From positions 209,498 through 273,497 of the forward strand of contig JANXCV010000002.1 in assembly GCA_025059235.1 (NCBI GenBank): a stretch of DNA of 64,000 nt. The letters run 5' to 3'. A model generated the notes under the pieces. The model was not told the DNA's origin and searched no databases. It saw only the letters and a program-made list of their open reading frames with translations. Of this stretch, positions 27,528 to 37,109 are shown in pieces. The stretch is from Candidatus Calescibacterium sp. Lineage in GTDB: Bacteria > DRYD01. Every line of letters starts with the position of its first letter. The first letter of the stretch is position 1. A program made the position numbers and the translations under genes.

Positions 27528-28069
27528 ACTTTTATTTGGGTTGGTATAAGATAGTACAAAGAAAATTCAGAAGCGATTACAAGTTGATGTTAGTATTTGA
27601 TAAAGTTTCTTTTTATCCTGTAACTGCTTTGTTAAAGCTGTATTTGGTAAGACTTGAAGAAAAGATAGAGGTAAACTCTGTCGGTGTTTTCAAGGGCAAA
27701 GTTTACATAGAGAACGAGGAACAAGCCATGGATTTCATAAGATTATTTACAGATCCTGAATTACATGTATTTTTCGATCTACTAGCTATAGAGGTTTTTA
27801 AAAAGTCTTCGAATCCTTTTGATCCCTATGGAAGTATACCTGATGAGGATTATGATAGGTTGGGGCTTAAGGAAGTGAGTATAATATCTGAAGGATCCTT
27901 GTTTATTGTAACAAGGAATTTATTATTCTATCCGGATTCTGAAGGAATATTGCATAAAAGAATAGCCATTGTGAGGGAATTCATCAAAAACGATGGTGAA
28001 TATTCCATGGAAATAATAAGGGAAATAGATTATGACAAAATAGACCAAATAATTACTCCTATTGATTAG
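27524..28069 (+). CDS. Hypothetical protein
   Basis: The 181-residue soluble protein alternates predicted strands and helices and has an acidic C-terminal half, including NPFDPYGSIPDEDYDRLG. It overlaps the preceding gene by 4 nt and ends 4 nt before gcvT. It is not recognised, and no catalytic motif is visible. Confidence 0.7.
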   Translation: MNFYLGWYKIVQRKFRSDYKLMLVFDKVSFYPVTALLKLYLVRLEEKIEVNSVGVFKGKVYIENEEQAMDFIRLFTDPELHVFFDLLAIEVFKKSSNPFDPYGSIPDEDYDRLGLKEVSIISEGSLFIVTRNLLFYPDSEGILHKRIAIVREFIKNDGEYSMEIIREIDYDKIDQIITPID

Positions 28070-28073
28070 AATT

Positions 28074-29099
28074 ATGAAGCAGAGTATTTTTCATGAATTA
28101 TATCAGAGGATGGGTGCTAAGTTTACGGATTTTTTGGGTTATCTATGTCCGCTGTACTACCGGGGCATTATCGATGAAGTGCTGATGGTTCGTAACAGGA
28201 TAGGGATCTTTGATCTGTTTCATATGGGCAGAATTATTGTTTATAAGAATGGTAATTTTTCAAATCTTCAAAAAATTTTATCTGTAAAGATAGATAGTAT
28301 AAGAATTTTTGATTCTAATAAAGGTAAAGCAAAATATTGCCTTATTCTAAACGATAAAGGAACTATAGAGGATGATATTGTTATCTATGATCTTACAGAT
28401 AAAATGCTAATTGTTTGTAATGCTTGCAATAAAGAAAAGAATATAAGTATATTAAAAAGTCTTGATTTAGAGTTTAGGGATTTAAGTGATGAGTTGATGA
28501 TGTTAGCTATTCAAGGCCCACTGTCTTCTGAAGCTATTACTAAATTCTTAAATATTGATCTTTCTGATGTTTATTTTTATGAATATGTAGTAGTAAATGG
28601 GTTGATTATATCGAGAACAGGTTATACAGGGGAGGACGGGTTTGAAGTATATTCAAATAAAGATAATATCTATTCTTTACTAAAATGGATTAAAGATAAT
28701 TATGGTAATGTTATGTGTGGTCTAGGTGCAAGGGATGTATTGAGAATAGAAGCAGGTTTACCGTTATATGGTAATGAAATCGATGATAATACTACTCCGG
28801 CGGATGCAAATTTAGAATGGGCTGTGAATATAAAAAGGGAATTTAAACGAACTAAATATCTAAAGTATTTCCAGGTGAATGGTAGTCGTAAAATTCCTCG
28901 AAAGGGAGATGAAGTTTATATAGATGGATTGAAAGCTGGTTACATTACCAGTGGAACCTTCTCTCCTATTTTACAAAAACCAATAGGAATGATGTATGTA
29001 AATAAATTATCAAATAGTTATATGGTAAAGGATATTTACTTAGATGTTTCCGATAATCCTTTTATAACGACTAGATATTATAAAAGAGGAAGAGGGTAA
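28074..29099 (+). CDS. gcvT: Aminomethyltransferase GcvT (glycine cleavage T protein)
   Basis: The 341-residue folate-dependent T protein would release ammonia and pass a methylene group from the lipoyl-bound intermediate to tetrahydrofolate. Motifs present are LNDKGTIEDDIVIYD (with the catalytic-loop Asp), SRTGYTGEDGFEVY, GLGARDVLRIEAGLPLYGNE and the C-terminal TSGTFSP, typical of GcvT rather than the YgfZ repair protein. A TTG at 28062 is in frame, but the ATG at 28074 is preferred. No gcvH, gcvP or lpd lies nearby, so it is an orphan among unknown genes here. Confidence 0.9.
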   Translation: MKQSIFHELYQRMGAKFTDFLGYLCPLYYRGIIDEVLMVRNRIGIFDLFHMGRIIVYKNGNFSNLQKILSVKIDSIRIFDSNKGKAKYCLILNDKGTIEDDIVIYDLTDKMLIVCNACNKEKNISILKSLDLEFRDLSDELMMLAIQGPLSSEAITKFLNIDLSDVYFYEYVVVNGLIISRTGYTGEDGFEVYSNKDNIYSLLKWIKDNYGNVMCGLGARDVLRIEAGLPLYGNEIDDNTTPADANLEWAVNIKREFKRTKYLKYFQVNGSRKIPRKGDEVYIDGLKAGYITSGTFSPILQKPIGMMYVNKLSNSYMVKDIYLDVSDNPFITTRYYKRGRG

Positions 29100-29101
29100 G
29101 T

Positions 29102-32100
29102 ATGGAAGATATAAGGCAACTAGAGGAAAGGATAAGAGCCAATCCAACTTCGATTGATCCCAATTTGATATATAAAGTTGCAAACTACTACTTCATAAAT
29201 CATAATCTGGATGAGGCTTTAAAGTACTATAATTTGTTATTAAAGGTTGATCCAAATCACAAAATGGGATTATTTGAGTTAGGTAGCATATATTCAAATA
29301 TTGGTAATTTGAATGAGGCGATAAATTTATGGCAGAAGGTTGTTTCGATAGATCCACAATTTATTCGTGCCCATTTTAATCTTGCCCTCGCTTATTCCAA
29401 AGTAAAGAGATATTCAGATGCTCTTTCTGAGCTTCAAATAACTTTGTCTTTGGCCAGACAAAGTGGTGATCCTGTAGGATTGGAAAAAAGAATACTACAG
29501 GAAATAAAGAGGATTCAAGATATTCAAGCGGGTATATCTTCAACCGATGTTTCTCAAGATATTGAGACTCAAAGGCAATATGCTCTTATTCTACACAAGA
29601 GAGGAGATCTTGATGGTGCTTTACAAGCCTTTAAAGAAATATTAAATTATGTTCCTAACGATTTGACTAGTTTATTGAATGTCGGAATAATACATTATAA
29701 AAAGAAAGAATACGAAGAAGCTCTCAACTACCTGCAGAAAGTTATTGATATAAAACCTAATGATCATGAGGCTTACTCGTATATAGCTCGTGTCTATGAG
29801 GAAACTGGTAACTACCAAGAGGCTATAGATTATTACAAGAAAGCAATATCTTATAATCCAAACGATTATTTTTCTTACTATAGACTTGGTAGAATATTAT
29901 ATTCTATTGGTTCGTATGAAGAAGCTATAAAATACTACAAGAAATCTGTTGAACTAAATCCTTTGGATAGTTATTCACATAATAATTTGGGTATAGCGTA
30001 CTTAGAAGCTGGTAATGTAACAGAGGCGATAAAACACTTTTTAAAATCAACTTATCTTGATCCGAATGATTCTTATAGCTATTTTAATCTGGCCAAGGCT
30101 TATGTGAAACTAGGCCAGTTGAATAGGGCCTACAAAAGTATTCATAAAGCTATTCAATTAGAACAAAAACCTGTATATTTACTCGAAGCTGCCAAAATAT
30201 TGTATAAGTTGAGAAACTATAAGGAATCCCTTGTTTTTGCGGTTAAAGCTACTGAGATGGATTCTAATCTTTTTGATGCTTATATTTTGATCTCTAAGCT
30301 TTATACCGTTGCTAAAAAATATGATGAGGGAATCTCTATTCTGGAAAAGTTTGCAAGTATTGAAAGGCCCAATTTGCTACTAGAGTTAGCTCATATGTAT
30401 TATACAAAGGGGGAAATAGAAAAATCGATTTCTATCCTTAAAAATATCTTATCTCAAATTGAGGGAAAGAACAAAGATATAGTTTTAGAGGCTACAAGAA
30501 GACTAGTAAGAATATATTGTTCATTGGGTAGATATGAAGAAGCCTACGAATATTCCGAAAATATGATTTCCCAGTATTTCTTAGATAAAGAAGATTATCT
30601 TTTGTTAATATCCATTTACCTGAATCTGAGTAAGTATTCGGAGCTATTAAGTTTAATTTCCAGGATCAATATAGATGAAAATGATATGGAGCTTCTTTTT
30701 TACTATTCTTATTGCTGCATAAAGGTTGGAATTTATGATGTTGCCAATAAATACCTGCAAAAATTATATTCCCTTTACCCTTATAATCTAAAAATTTGTT
30801 ACTATTATTTCTATTCACTCTTAAAAACAAGTAACTATGAGCTAGCAAAGGATATATTTGATAAAATAGAAGAAGAGATTTTCAAAGATCCATCCAAGTA
30901 TGATGATCTATATGAGAACTATATGGAATTGCTTTTTATGCATAAGAAATACGATTTCGTTATTCAGAAAGGGATTAATTTTGTAAATTCTTCAGATTTA
31001 CCTGTTAAGACCAAGGAAAGAATAGTTGAATTCATATTTAGAAGTTTGTATGAAAACAGACAGTTGAATAGAATAGGAGATTTTGAAAATTTGATTATTT
31101 ATGCTACTTCTAAAGCCAGATATATTTTCCTCTTATCTTTATTGATGAAAAGAGATTATGAAAAACTTAGGTTTTATGTTAAAAAATTTGAAGAAGATCT
31201 AGATGCTTTTAGCGAGGATTCTGAATATGTTTTCATTTACATCGTTTGTCTTCTAAAGCTGGGTGATTTTGATAGAGCGAATGTTCTCTATCAAAAGTAT
31301 TCATTATCTCATTTCTATTTTCTAGTTACTAGCCTACTTTTTGATATATATAATCATAATTTAGCTGAAATGACAAAAAAGATAAAATCAAATATTTCTC
31401 ATTTATACAACTTCTATGTCATTTTGGGTATTAGATATGGATTCATTTCTAAAGAAGAAATAGAATTGATATGGGATAATCTTTCTAGAAGACTGAGAGA
31501 TCTGTGGAAAATTTATACGTTTGATTATAAAAATATTGACGAGAACAATTTTCCGGAATTGATTGGTTTGGTGAATTCCCTTAAGATATATACAAACTTA
31601 GAATATGAAGATATTGAATATATCTATTTTCTACCCGATGATTTTGTTGAATATTACTTTTACAATCCTATTTATTTATTTTTTCATATGATAACTCTAA
31701 ACATAGAAGATTATATGCTAGAGGAGGAATGGGATAAGATAAATATTTTTAGAAGACTAAATTATTCGCAAAAGAAGGAATTACATGCTTATTTGGAAGA
31801 GTTAATAAATTCTATGAGGCCAATTAATGATAAGTACTATCATTGTTATATATCTGCCAAATATAGTATTTTATTTGGTAATCTGGACAAAGCTATTAGT
31901 TTACTTTTTGAGTCCCTGAATTATCGTAAATACTCATATTCTGCCAGGTTATTGTTGGGAAGTATATACTATCTACGTGAGATGTATGATTTAGCTATAG
32001 AACAATTAATGGAAATTTACCATGAGGACAACGAAACTGTAAGATTCATGTTGGGGAAGAATTACCTTGCTTCAAAATCTTTTAAATTGGCGGATGAAGA

Positions 32101-32911
32101 ATTCTCTTACTTGGTTAATCTCAAACCAGATAGTTATAAATATTTGTACTACAAGGTTCTTACCAATGTATATATGATGAATTTTAAAGTAGTGGAAACT
32201 CTAGAGAGTTTGTACAATAATATCAGAATAGAAAAAGACGTGAAAAGAAACGAATTTCAAGAAATTTCCTTATACTTGGCTTATGTATATATTTTAATGA
32301 AAAAATACAAAGAAGCTGAGGAGATATTGCTAGACCTACTGAATAATTTCCCTAGTAACGAAAAAGTGTATAAGTATTTGTCTATCGTCTATATATCTAT
32401 GAATCAGATAGCAAAAGTATTAAACGTTTACAATATGGGAATTAAGAATATTCCATACAGTTCAGAATTATATTCTCAGCGTGGACTACTATATTATAAA
32501 GCTAATAAATTTGATTTGGCTGAGAAAGATTTTTGGAAGGCCTATCAGCTTAATAGCTTGGATTTTGTTGCCATAAGTCATTTAGGATTGATATCTATGA
32601 AAAAGGAAGATTATAATTCTGCTTTGAATTATTTCACAGAAGCGATATCCATAAAACCTTTAGCTTATGAAATATACACCAACATAGGTAATGTGTATGA
32701 AAAGATCGGAAAAATAATAGAAGCAAGGGAATACTATGAGATTGCATATGAGCATAATCCATCCAATCCTCAGAATATAAAAAAATTGATAGAAACTTTA
32801 AAGAAGCTATCCGATACTTTGAAATTACAGATGATAAAGGAAGAAATAGAAAAAAACTCTTTTTTAGATGCAAGAGTTAAACATGAACTGATTTCTCTAA
32901 TAGGAGGATAA
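29102..32911 (+). CDS. Giant tetratricopeptide-repeat protein
   Basis: The 1269-residue protein is made largely of TPR helices. Clear 34-residue TPR units run from about residues 15 to 420, with repeated patterns such as NYQEAIDYYKKAISYNPNDY, and again from about 945 to 1250. The middle (about 430-940) is helical but degenerate, probably worn TPRs. There is no signal peptide or membrane segment, so a cytoplasmic scaffold is inferred. It lies 2 nt after gcvT and 3 nt before the 842-residue protein, suggesting a joint role with them. Confidence 0.88.
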   Translation: MEDIRQLEERIRANPTSIDPNLIYKVANYYFINHNLDEALKYYNLLLKVDPNHKMGLFELGSIYSNIGNLNEAINLWQKVVSIDPQFIRAHFNLALAYSKVKRYSDALSELQITLSLARQSGDPVGLEKRILQEIKRIQDIQAGISSTDVSQDIETQRQYALILHKRGDLDGALQAFKEILNYVPNDLTSLLNVGIIHYKKKEYEEALNYLQKVIDIKPNDHEAYSYIARVYEETGNYQEAIDYYKKAISYNPNDYFSYYRLGRILYSIGSYEEAIKYYKKSVELNPLDSYSHNNLGIAYLEAGNVTEAIKHFLKSTYLDPNDSYSYFNLAKAYVKLGQLNRAYKSIHKAIQLEQKPVYLLEAAKILYKLRNYKESLVFAVKATEMDSNLFDAYILISKLYTVAKKYDEGISILEKFASIERPNLLLELAHMYYTKGEIEKSISILKNILSQIEGKNKDIVLEATRRLVRIYCSLGRYEEAYEYSENMISQYFLDKEDYLLLISIYLNLSKYSELLSLISRINIDENDMELLFYYSYCCIKVGIYDVANKYLQKLYSLYPYNLKICYYYFYSLLKTSNYELAKDIFDKIEEEIFKDPSKYDDLYENYMELLFMHKKYDFVIQKGINFVNSSDLPVKTKERIVEFIFRSLYENRQLNRIGDFENLIIYATSKARYIFLLSLLMKRDYEKLRFYVKKFEEDLDAFSEDSEYVFIYIVCLLKLGDFDRANVLYQKYSLSHFYFLVTSLLFDIYNHNLAEMTKKIKSNISHLYNFYVILGIRYGFISKEEIELIWDNLSRRLRDLWKIYTFDYKNIDENNFPELIGLVNSLKIYTNLEYEDIEYIYFLPDDFVEYYFYNPIYLFFHMITLNIEDYMLEEEWDKINIFRRLNYSQKKELHAYLEELINSMRPINDKYYHCYISAKYSILFGNLDKAISLLFESLNYRKYSYSARLLLGSIYYLREMYDLAIEQLMEIYHEDNETVRFMLGKNYLASKSFKLADEEFSYLVNLKPDSYKYLYYKVLTNVYMMNFKVVETLESLYNNIRIEKDVKRNEFQEISLYLAYVYILMKKYKEAEEILLDLLNNFPSNEKVYKYLSIVYISMNQIAKVLNVYNMGIKNIPYSSELYSQRGLLYYKANKFDLAEKDFWKAYQLNSLDFVAISHLGLISMKKEDYNSALNYFTEAISIKPLAYEIYTNIGNVYEKIGKIIEAREYYEIAYEHNPSNPQNIKKLIETLKKLSDTLKLQMIKEEIEKNSFLDARVKHELISLIGG

Positions 32912-32914
32912 CGT

Positions 32915-35443
32915 ATGGAAACAATTGTAAACAAAGCTTACAAAGCAAAGCAAAACTATTTTTATATATTTCATAAAATCCTCGATGAAAAATTTATTGT
33001 AAGTATAACAGATTTAATTCTTAGTTCTCTAGGTTTTGGACGGTATAGCTTCGAAAGTATCGAACATATTAAAAATATGCTGAATGTTTTACCGGTGTCT
33101 ATCATTAATCCTATTTTTTACATCTCTAAAGATAAGAAGGATCTATTTTTGGCAGAATTTTTCTATTTCTCTAGTTATACAGTATTAGTTTTTTATTATT
33201 ATTCTACAGAGGAAAAATCTAACTATGAACAAAATATAGATATTTTACTTAAAGAAATTGTTGAGAAATATGATCTTAGTTATTCCTACATGGATTTAGA
33301 AAAATCACTTGATTTTCAGTATGAAGATATTTTGGGAGCTAAAGGAATAAAGGTCGGTTTATTGAAATTACTTAAGGAATATAAAATCCATAAAGATAGA
33401 ATTGAGCTGGATAGATACTTTATCGATTCAAAAGTTATTTCTATTTCTTCTTCTGTTCTAAAAGGAAACTATCGTGATATTTCTATAGAGGATTTGAAAT
33501 ACGTGGAATTACTAGAAAAGAATAATTTCTTAAAGATTTTTGTTGTATTTAACTGTTCTTCCACGGGAAACTCTGTATTTCAGATGAATAGATTGGATAA
33601 TTTAAAAGTTATTTTGGAAAGTTTTAGATGTCCTGTATGTGCTAAGAAGTTAATTGAAGAGAAAATGGAAATTAACCTCACTATTTCTCCATTTTTTGAA
33701 ATATATTTTACAAATTACATATGGTTAAAGAACGTAATTTTTGACTATTTCTCTTCGATAGATGGATTTAGAATATATGAATACGATAAAGATGTTTACA
33801 TAATAAGATATATGAATTCTCTCTATCTATTTGTATTTACTAACTATGAAAATTTACTGAGTTCTCTTTCATACTACAAGGATATGGAAATCCTTAATTT
33901 ATCACACTCCTTCTTCTTTGTGATTAATATAGAAAATCGCAGTATTAATTCTTCTTTCATTGAAAAGTACAAGGAAAAAATAAGTGTACTAAATTTAAAC
34001 ATCGAAAGCTTCGATAATACTAATTTTGCGAATATTCTTAGCAATCTAAAGCAAAAAATTGAAGATTTACATAATATGACACAATTTAGAAATATCCTGA
34101 TAACTATTAATTATGACAATCTACTGTCATACAGTGATGTGGATAAAGTTGAAGATATTAGTATTGATACCAAAGAAGAGATTTTGTTGGAGGAAAAAAT
34201 TTCTGTTGCAAATTCTGTTGCAAACAATTTGTCTGAAAGTAGACAATTAGAATTGGAGATTAAGGATCTAAAATCTGAAATAGAAAATATTTACACTGAT
34301 GAATTACAAAAATTTGATCATTCATCAGAAGTTGAACCAATTATTTTATCTGGAGAGGAACAAAGATCGGATGATGAATTACTTTTGGAAATCATTGGGA
34401 AAAAGATAGATGAATCATCGAATTATCCAGAGAAAAATCAAGAAGAATCTTTCATAGAAGATGCTATCAGCGAATTGAATAAAATGTTAGACTCTCCTCA
34501 AATAAACTCGGATCAAATAGATCTAAAAAGTGATATTGATCAAATGCTATCTCCTAAAGAAGAAAGATATATCGATGTTAACAGTACAGAAAGTGTATTA
34601 CTGGAGTCTAATTCTGTGATAGATTCTATTGAAAAGGAAACCTTAAACCTTGACGATCTATTAAAAGATGTCAAGGTAAATTTTAGAGTGGAATTAGATA
34701 ATGATATCACTATGAAAGATATACTAAATGTTTTTTATCATTTACTTGCTGGAATGGGTAAGGAAAAATTAGCTTTTATTGAAAAGAATATTGTGTACTT
34801 TAAACAGACGCTTGGTTCAAAAATTCCTGATTTAAAATATTACATCACAATAATTAATCCCAAGGGTGCAAACTCATTTCCCAAAGACGAAATATTTATG
34901 ATAAAATATTACAAACCAATCATTGAAAAGATGAACTTAAGCAAGGATTATTATTTCAGCAGCAGAGAATCTTATGGCTTTTTGGTTAATAATAATTCTT
35001 TTTTCTATAGCTTGTTTTATAATGCTGCTCCTAACATTATTATTTCTACCTTTGCACTCGAAAAAGTTTTCGATAATCTCATAGTTTATTCCTATCCTTC
35101 TGATCTCAAGGCACTAAAACTGGAGATAATCAGAAGAAGTATAGACAACTTGAATAATCTAAAGTTGAGCGGAGTTATACAGAATTTTGTTCTTCTTAAC
35201 GAAGATTTTGATTTACTATCTGAACAAGAAAGTTTTGACAAAGGGATTTTGTATGCAGTATACAATTATTACTCTGTTTACTCTGTAGCCGATCCAATTG
35301 TTTGGGGGTGGGGATCAAAAGATAAAGGATTCTATATCTGTATAAAATTTAATAACGTGATCCTAGTAGTATTTACCCCAGATTTTTCTTTTAATCGTAT
35401 AATTCAATTATACAATGGCTTATATATATTGGAAGTTATATAA
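32915..35443 (+). CDS. Large hypothetical protein with acidic central linker
   Basis: The 842-residue protein has an N-terminal folded part (about 1-420) with a single CPVC pair near residue 240. A very acidic, Ser/Glu/Asp-rich, probably disordered linker spans about 430-600, and a C-terminal folded part about 605-842. Short patterns such as LYLFVFTNYEN and VILVVFTPDFS recur in different parts, hinting at repeated domains of one fold. It follows the TPR gene by 3 nt. No known family is recognised. Confidence 0.75.
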   Translation: METIVNKAYKAKQNYFYIFHKILDEKFIVSITDLILSSLGFGRYSFESIEHIKNMLNVLPVSIINPIFYISKDKKDLFLAEFFYFSSYTVLVFYYYSTEEKSNYEQNIDILLKEIVEKYDLSYSYMDLEKSLDFQYEDILGAKGIKVGLLKLLKEYKIHKDRIELDRYFIDSKVISISSSVLKGNYRDISIEDLKYVELLEKNNFLKIFVVFNCSSTGNSVFQMNRLDNLKVILESFRCPVCAKKLIEEKMEINLTISPFFEIYFTNYIWLKNVIFDYFSSIDGFRIYEYDKDVYIIRYMNSLYLFVFTNYENLLSSLSYYKDMEILNLSHSFFFVINIENRSINSSFIEKYKEKISVLNLNIESFDNTNFANILSNLKQKIEDLHNMTQFRNILITINYDNLLSYSDVDKVEDISIDTKEEILLEEKISVANSVANNLSESRQLELEIKDLKSEIENIYTDELQKFDHSSEVEPIILSGEEQRSDDELLLEIIGKKIDESSNYPEKNQEESFIEDAISELNKMLDSPQINSDQIDLKSDIDQMLSPKEERYIDVNSTESVLLESNSVIDSIEKETLNLDDLLKDVKVNFRVELDNDITMKDILNVFYHLLAGMGKEKLAFIEKNIVYFKQTLGSKIPDLKYYITIINPKGANSFPKDEIFMIKYYKPIIEKMNLSKDYYFSSRESYGFLVNNNSFFYSLFYNAAPNIIISTFALEKVFDNLIVYSYPSDLKALKLEIIRRSIDNLNNLKLSGVIQNFVLLNEDFDLLSEQESFDKGILYAVYNYYSVYSVADPIVWGWGSKDKGFYICIKFNNVILVVFTPDFSFNRIIQLYNGLYILEVI

Positions 35444-35490
35444 GCGCTTTGCGGAGAAAAAAGGGGCGCTATACAAATACCTTCTCCGCA
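35443..35490 (+). promoter_or_regulatory. Interleaved inverted repeats, possible RNA pseudoknot
   Basis: AGCGC (35443-35447) can pair with GCGCT (35466-35470), extended by three T-G wobbles. TGCGGAGAA (35450-35458), lying inside that hairpin's loop region, is perfectly complementary to TTCTCCGCA (35482-35490). The order A-B-A'-B' is that of an H-type pseudoknot or of two mutually exclusive hairpins. It fills the 58-nt gap before the gene at 35502, 11 nt from its ATG. No T tract follows, so it is not a simple terminator. It may control translation of the next gene. Confidence 0.5.
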
Positions 35491-35501
35491 CAAAATAAAA
35501 C

Positions 35502-35882
35502 ATGAATATTGCTCAATTCGATGGAACAATAGCTTATTTCGTCATATCTAGACTAGCCGGTGGTGAAATACTAGAAAATTACGTCAAACACACAGATCTC
35601 TTACAGCCTCTCTTAGAATACTCCCTTAGCTATATAGAAAACTTTGAATCCTACAAAAATGACATAGTCAGTATAAATGCAAATATTTCTGATCCCTCTC
35701 TTAAAATAGATAATCTTAGGGCCATTGAGTTCATATATTCCAATATGAAGGTATTTTTATCGGAGATAAAAGAAAGTGATATATTTGTTGTAGCTTTCTT
35801 CAATAGTGGATATCCAGACGGAATAATCAAAATTATATTGAACGACTATATTAATCATGTCAGACAAAATTACAGCTTATAA
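35502..35882 (+). CDS. Hypothetical protein next to RsbT/W-like ATPase
   Basis: The 126-residue protein of alternating helix and strand has no Cys and no membrane segment. It comes directly after the possible pseudoknot and overlaps or abuts the following GHKL ATPase gene. The pairing invites the idea of a partner-switching regulator, but the sequence does not show an anti-sigma antagonist (STAS) signature, so this is only context. Confidence 0.65.
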   Translation: MNIAQFDGTIAYFVISRLAGGEILENYVKHTDLLQPLLEYSLSYIENFESYKNDIVSINANISDPSLKIDNLRAIEFIYSNMKVFLSEIKESDIFVVAFFNSGYPDGIIKIILNDYINHVRQNYSL

Positions 35883-36393
35883 AATGGATATAAAATACGT
35901 AAAAGAGTTATTATTTAATCTTACTAAGGGTAAATTTATGCTTTTTACAAAAGAGGAGTTTAAAAGCAAAATAAGTTATTTACGACAAAAAGCAAATCTT
36001 TCCTTCTACTTTGACATCAGAAAAGATGAAGATATCTACAATACCAGGCACGAAGTTGAAAAAATTATAAAGGATAACTTTCAGAATATTGATGAATTAA
36101 AGGTTTATCATATTCTGTTAGTATTTACCGAGTTATCGACTAATATAATTAAACATGCAATAAATGGAAGTTTTGAGATTTATATTTTTAATGAGGGTGT
36201 ATATATGGCTTTTAGAGATTCTGGGCCGGGTATCAGCATCGATAAAATACCATACATTACCCTTCCAAATTATTCTCGCTTAGAGGATTCTTTGGGATTC
36301 GGTTTTAATATATGTATAGAGCTATCTCATTCTATAGAAATGGAAACTAGTTCAGAGGGAACAAACATAATAGTTTATATGGAGATATGCTGA
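35857..36393 (+). CDS. RsbT/RsbW-like GHKL ATPase (anti-sigma-type kinase)
   Basis: The 178-residue protein has a C-terminal HATPase_c_2 domain (about residues 75-178). The N box is FTELSTNIIKHA, the G1 box is DSGPGI and the G2 box is LGFGFNI, with a final GTNIIVYME strand. This matches serine kinases of the RsbT/RsbW/SpoIIAB class that control sigma factors by partner switching. Two starts are possible: the ATG at 35857 overlaps the previous gene by 26 nt, and the ATG at 35884 follows its stop. It overlaps uppS by 7 nt. Confidence 0.82.
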   Translation: MSDKITAYKMDIKYVKELLFNLTKGKFMLFTKEEFKSKISYLRQKANLSFYFDIRKDEDIYNTRHEVEKIIKDNFQNIDELKVYHILLVFTELSTNIIKHAINGSFEIYIFNEGVYMAFRDSGPGISIDKIPYITLPNYSRLEDSLGFGFNICIELSHSIEMETSSEGTNIIVYMEIC

Positions 36394-37109
36394 ACCAAGA
36401 ATTGTACATTGATAAGTTAAAGGAAATAGATTTTTCTAGATTACCAAATCATGTTGCTTTTATCATGGATGGCAATAGAAGATGGTCAAAGAAAAATGGT
36501 TTCCCCCCATACGTAGGGCATAAAAAAGGATTTATTAACTTTAAAGAAATAATACTTTTTTCCAAAGAGATAGGAATTAAAGAATTATCTTTCTTTGCCT
36601 TTTCTAAAGAAAACTGGAAAAGATCTAAAGAAGAAGTATTTTTCCTCTTTGATTTGATGTTATACTATATAGATAGAGAGCTAGTTAGAATAGTTGAGGA
36701 AGGTGTGAGGGTAAGGATAATAGGAGATAGACAAAATATACCTGAAAAATTAAGAGAAGCTTTTGATAAAATAGAAGAGTATAGTAAAGGATTCAATAAA
36801 ATATTGGTAAACGTAATGGTAAATTACTCTGGACAATATGATGTCATGCAAGCTATAAGAAAAATAATACAACAGGGATATTCTGACAATGAGATAACTT
36901 ACGATCTAATTAATTCTTTTCTTTTAATAAGCTCTCCTGATTTGCTAATAAGAACAGGAGGAGAATATAGGATAAGCAATTTTATTCTTTTTCAGTTGGC
37001 TTATACTGAGCTTTACTTTTCTCCTAAAATGTGGCCAGATTTTGGTATCGAAGATCTAATAGAAGCAATAATAGACTATCAAAAGAGAGAAAGAAGATGG
37101 GGAAAATAG
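36387..37109 (+). CDS. uppS: Undecaprenyl diphosphate synthase UppS
   Basis: This cis-prenyltransferase makes the C55 lipid carrier for peptidoglycan and surface glycans. The 240-residue protein shows the magnesium-binding IMDGNRRW (Asp28), GHKKGF, the LSFFAFSKENWKR substrate motif, and a C-terminal LIRTGGEYRISNF and LAYTELYF block, all in order. It uses isoprenoid precursors from the ispG pathway. Its start overlaps the ATPase gene by 7 nt, and it shares 13 nt with the glycosyltransferase gene. Confidence 0.96.
   Translation: MLNQELYIDKLKEIDFSRLPNHVAFIMDGNRRWSKKNGFPPYVGHKKGFINFKEIILFSKEIGIKELSFFAFSKENWKRSKEEVFFLFDLMLYYIDRELVRIVEEGVRVRIIGDRQNIPEKLREAFDKIEEYSKGFNKILVNVMVNYSGQYDVMQAIRKIIQQGYSDNEITYDLINSFLLISSPDLLIRTGGEYRISNFILFQLAYTELYFSPKMWPDFGIEDLIEAIIDYQKRERRWGK

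Noticed and set aside
37031..37096. A longer N-terminus for the glycosyltransferase starting within uppS
   Set aside because: The extra residues are a frame-shifted copy of the UppS C-terminus and do not resemble the family; the ATG at 37097 starts the first strand.
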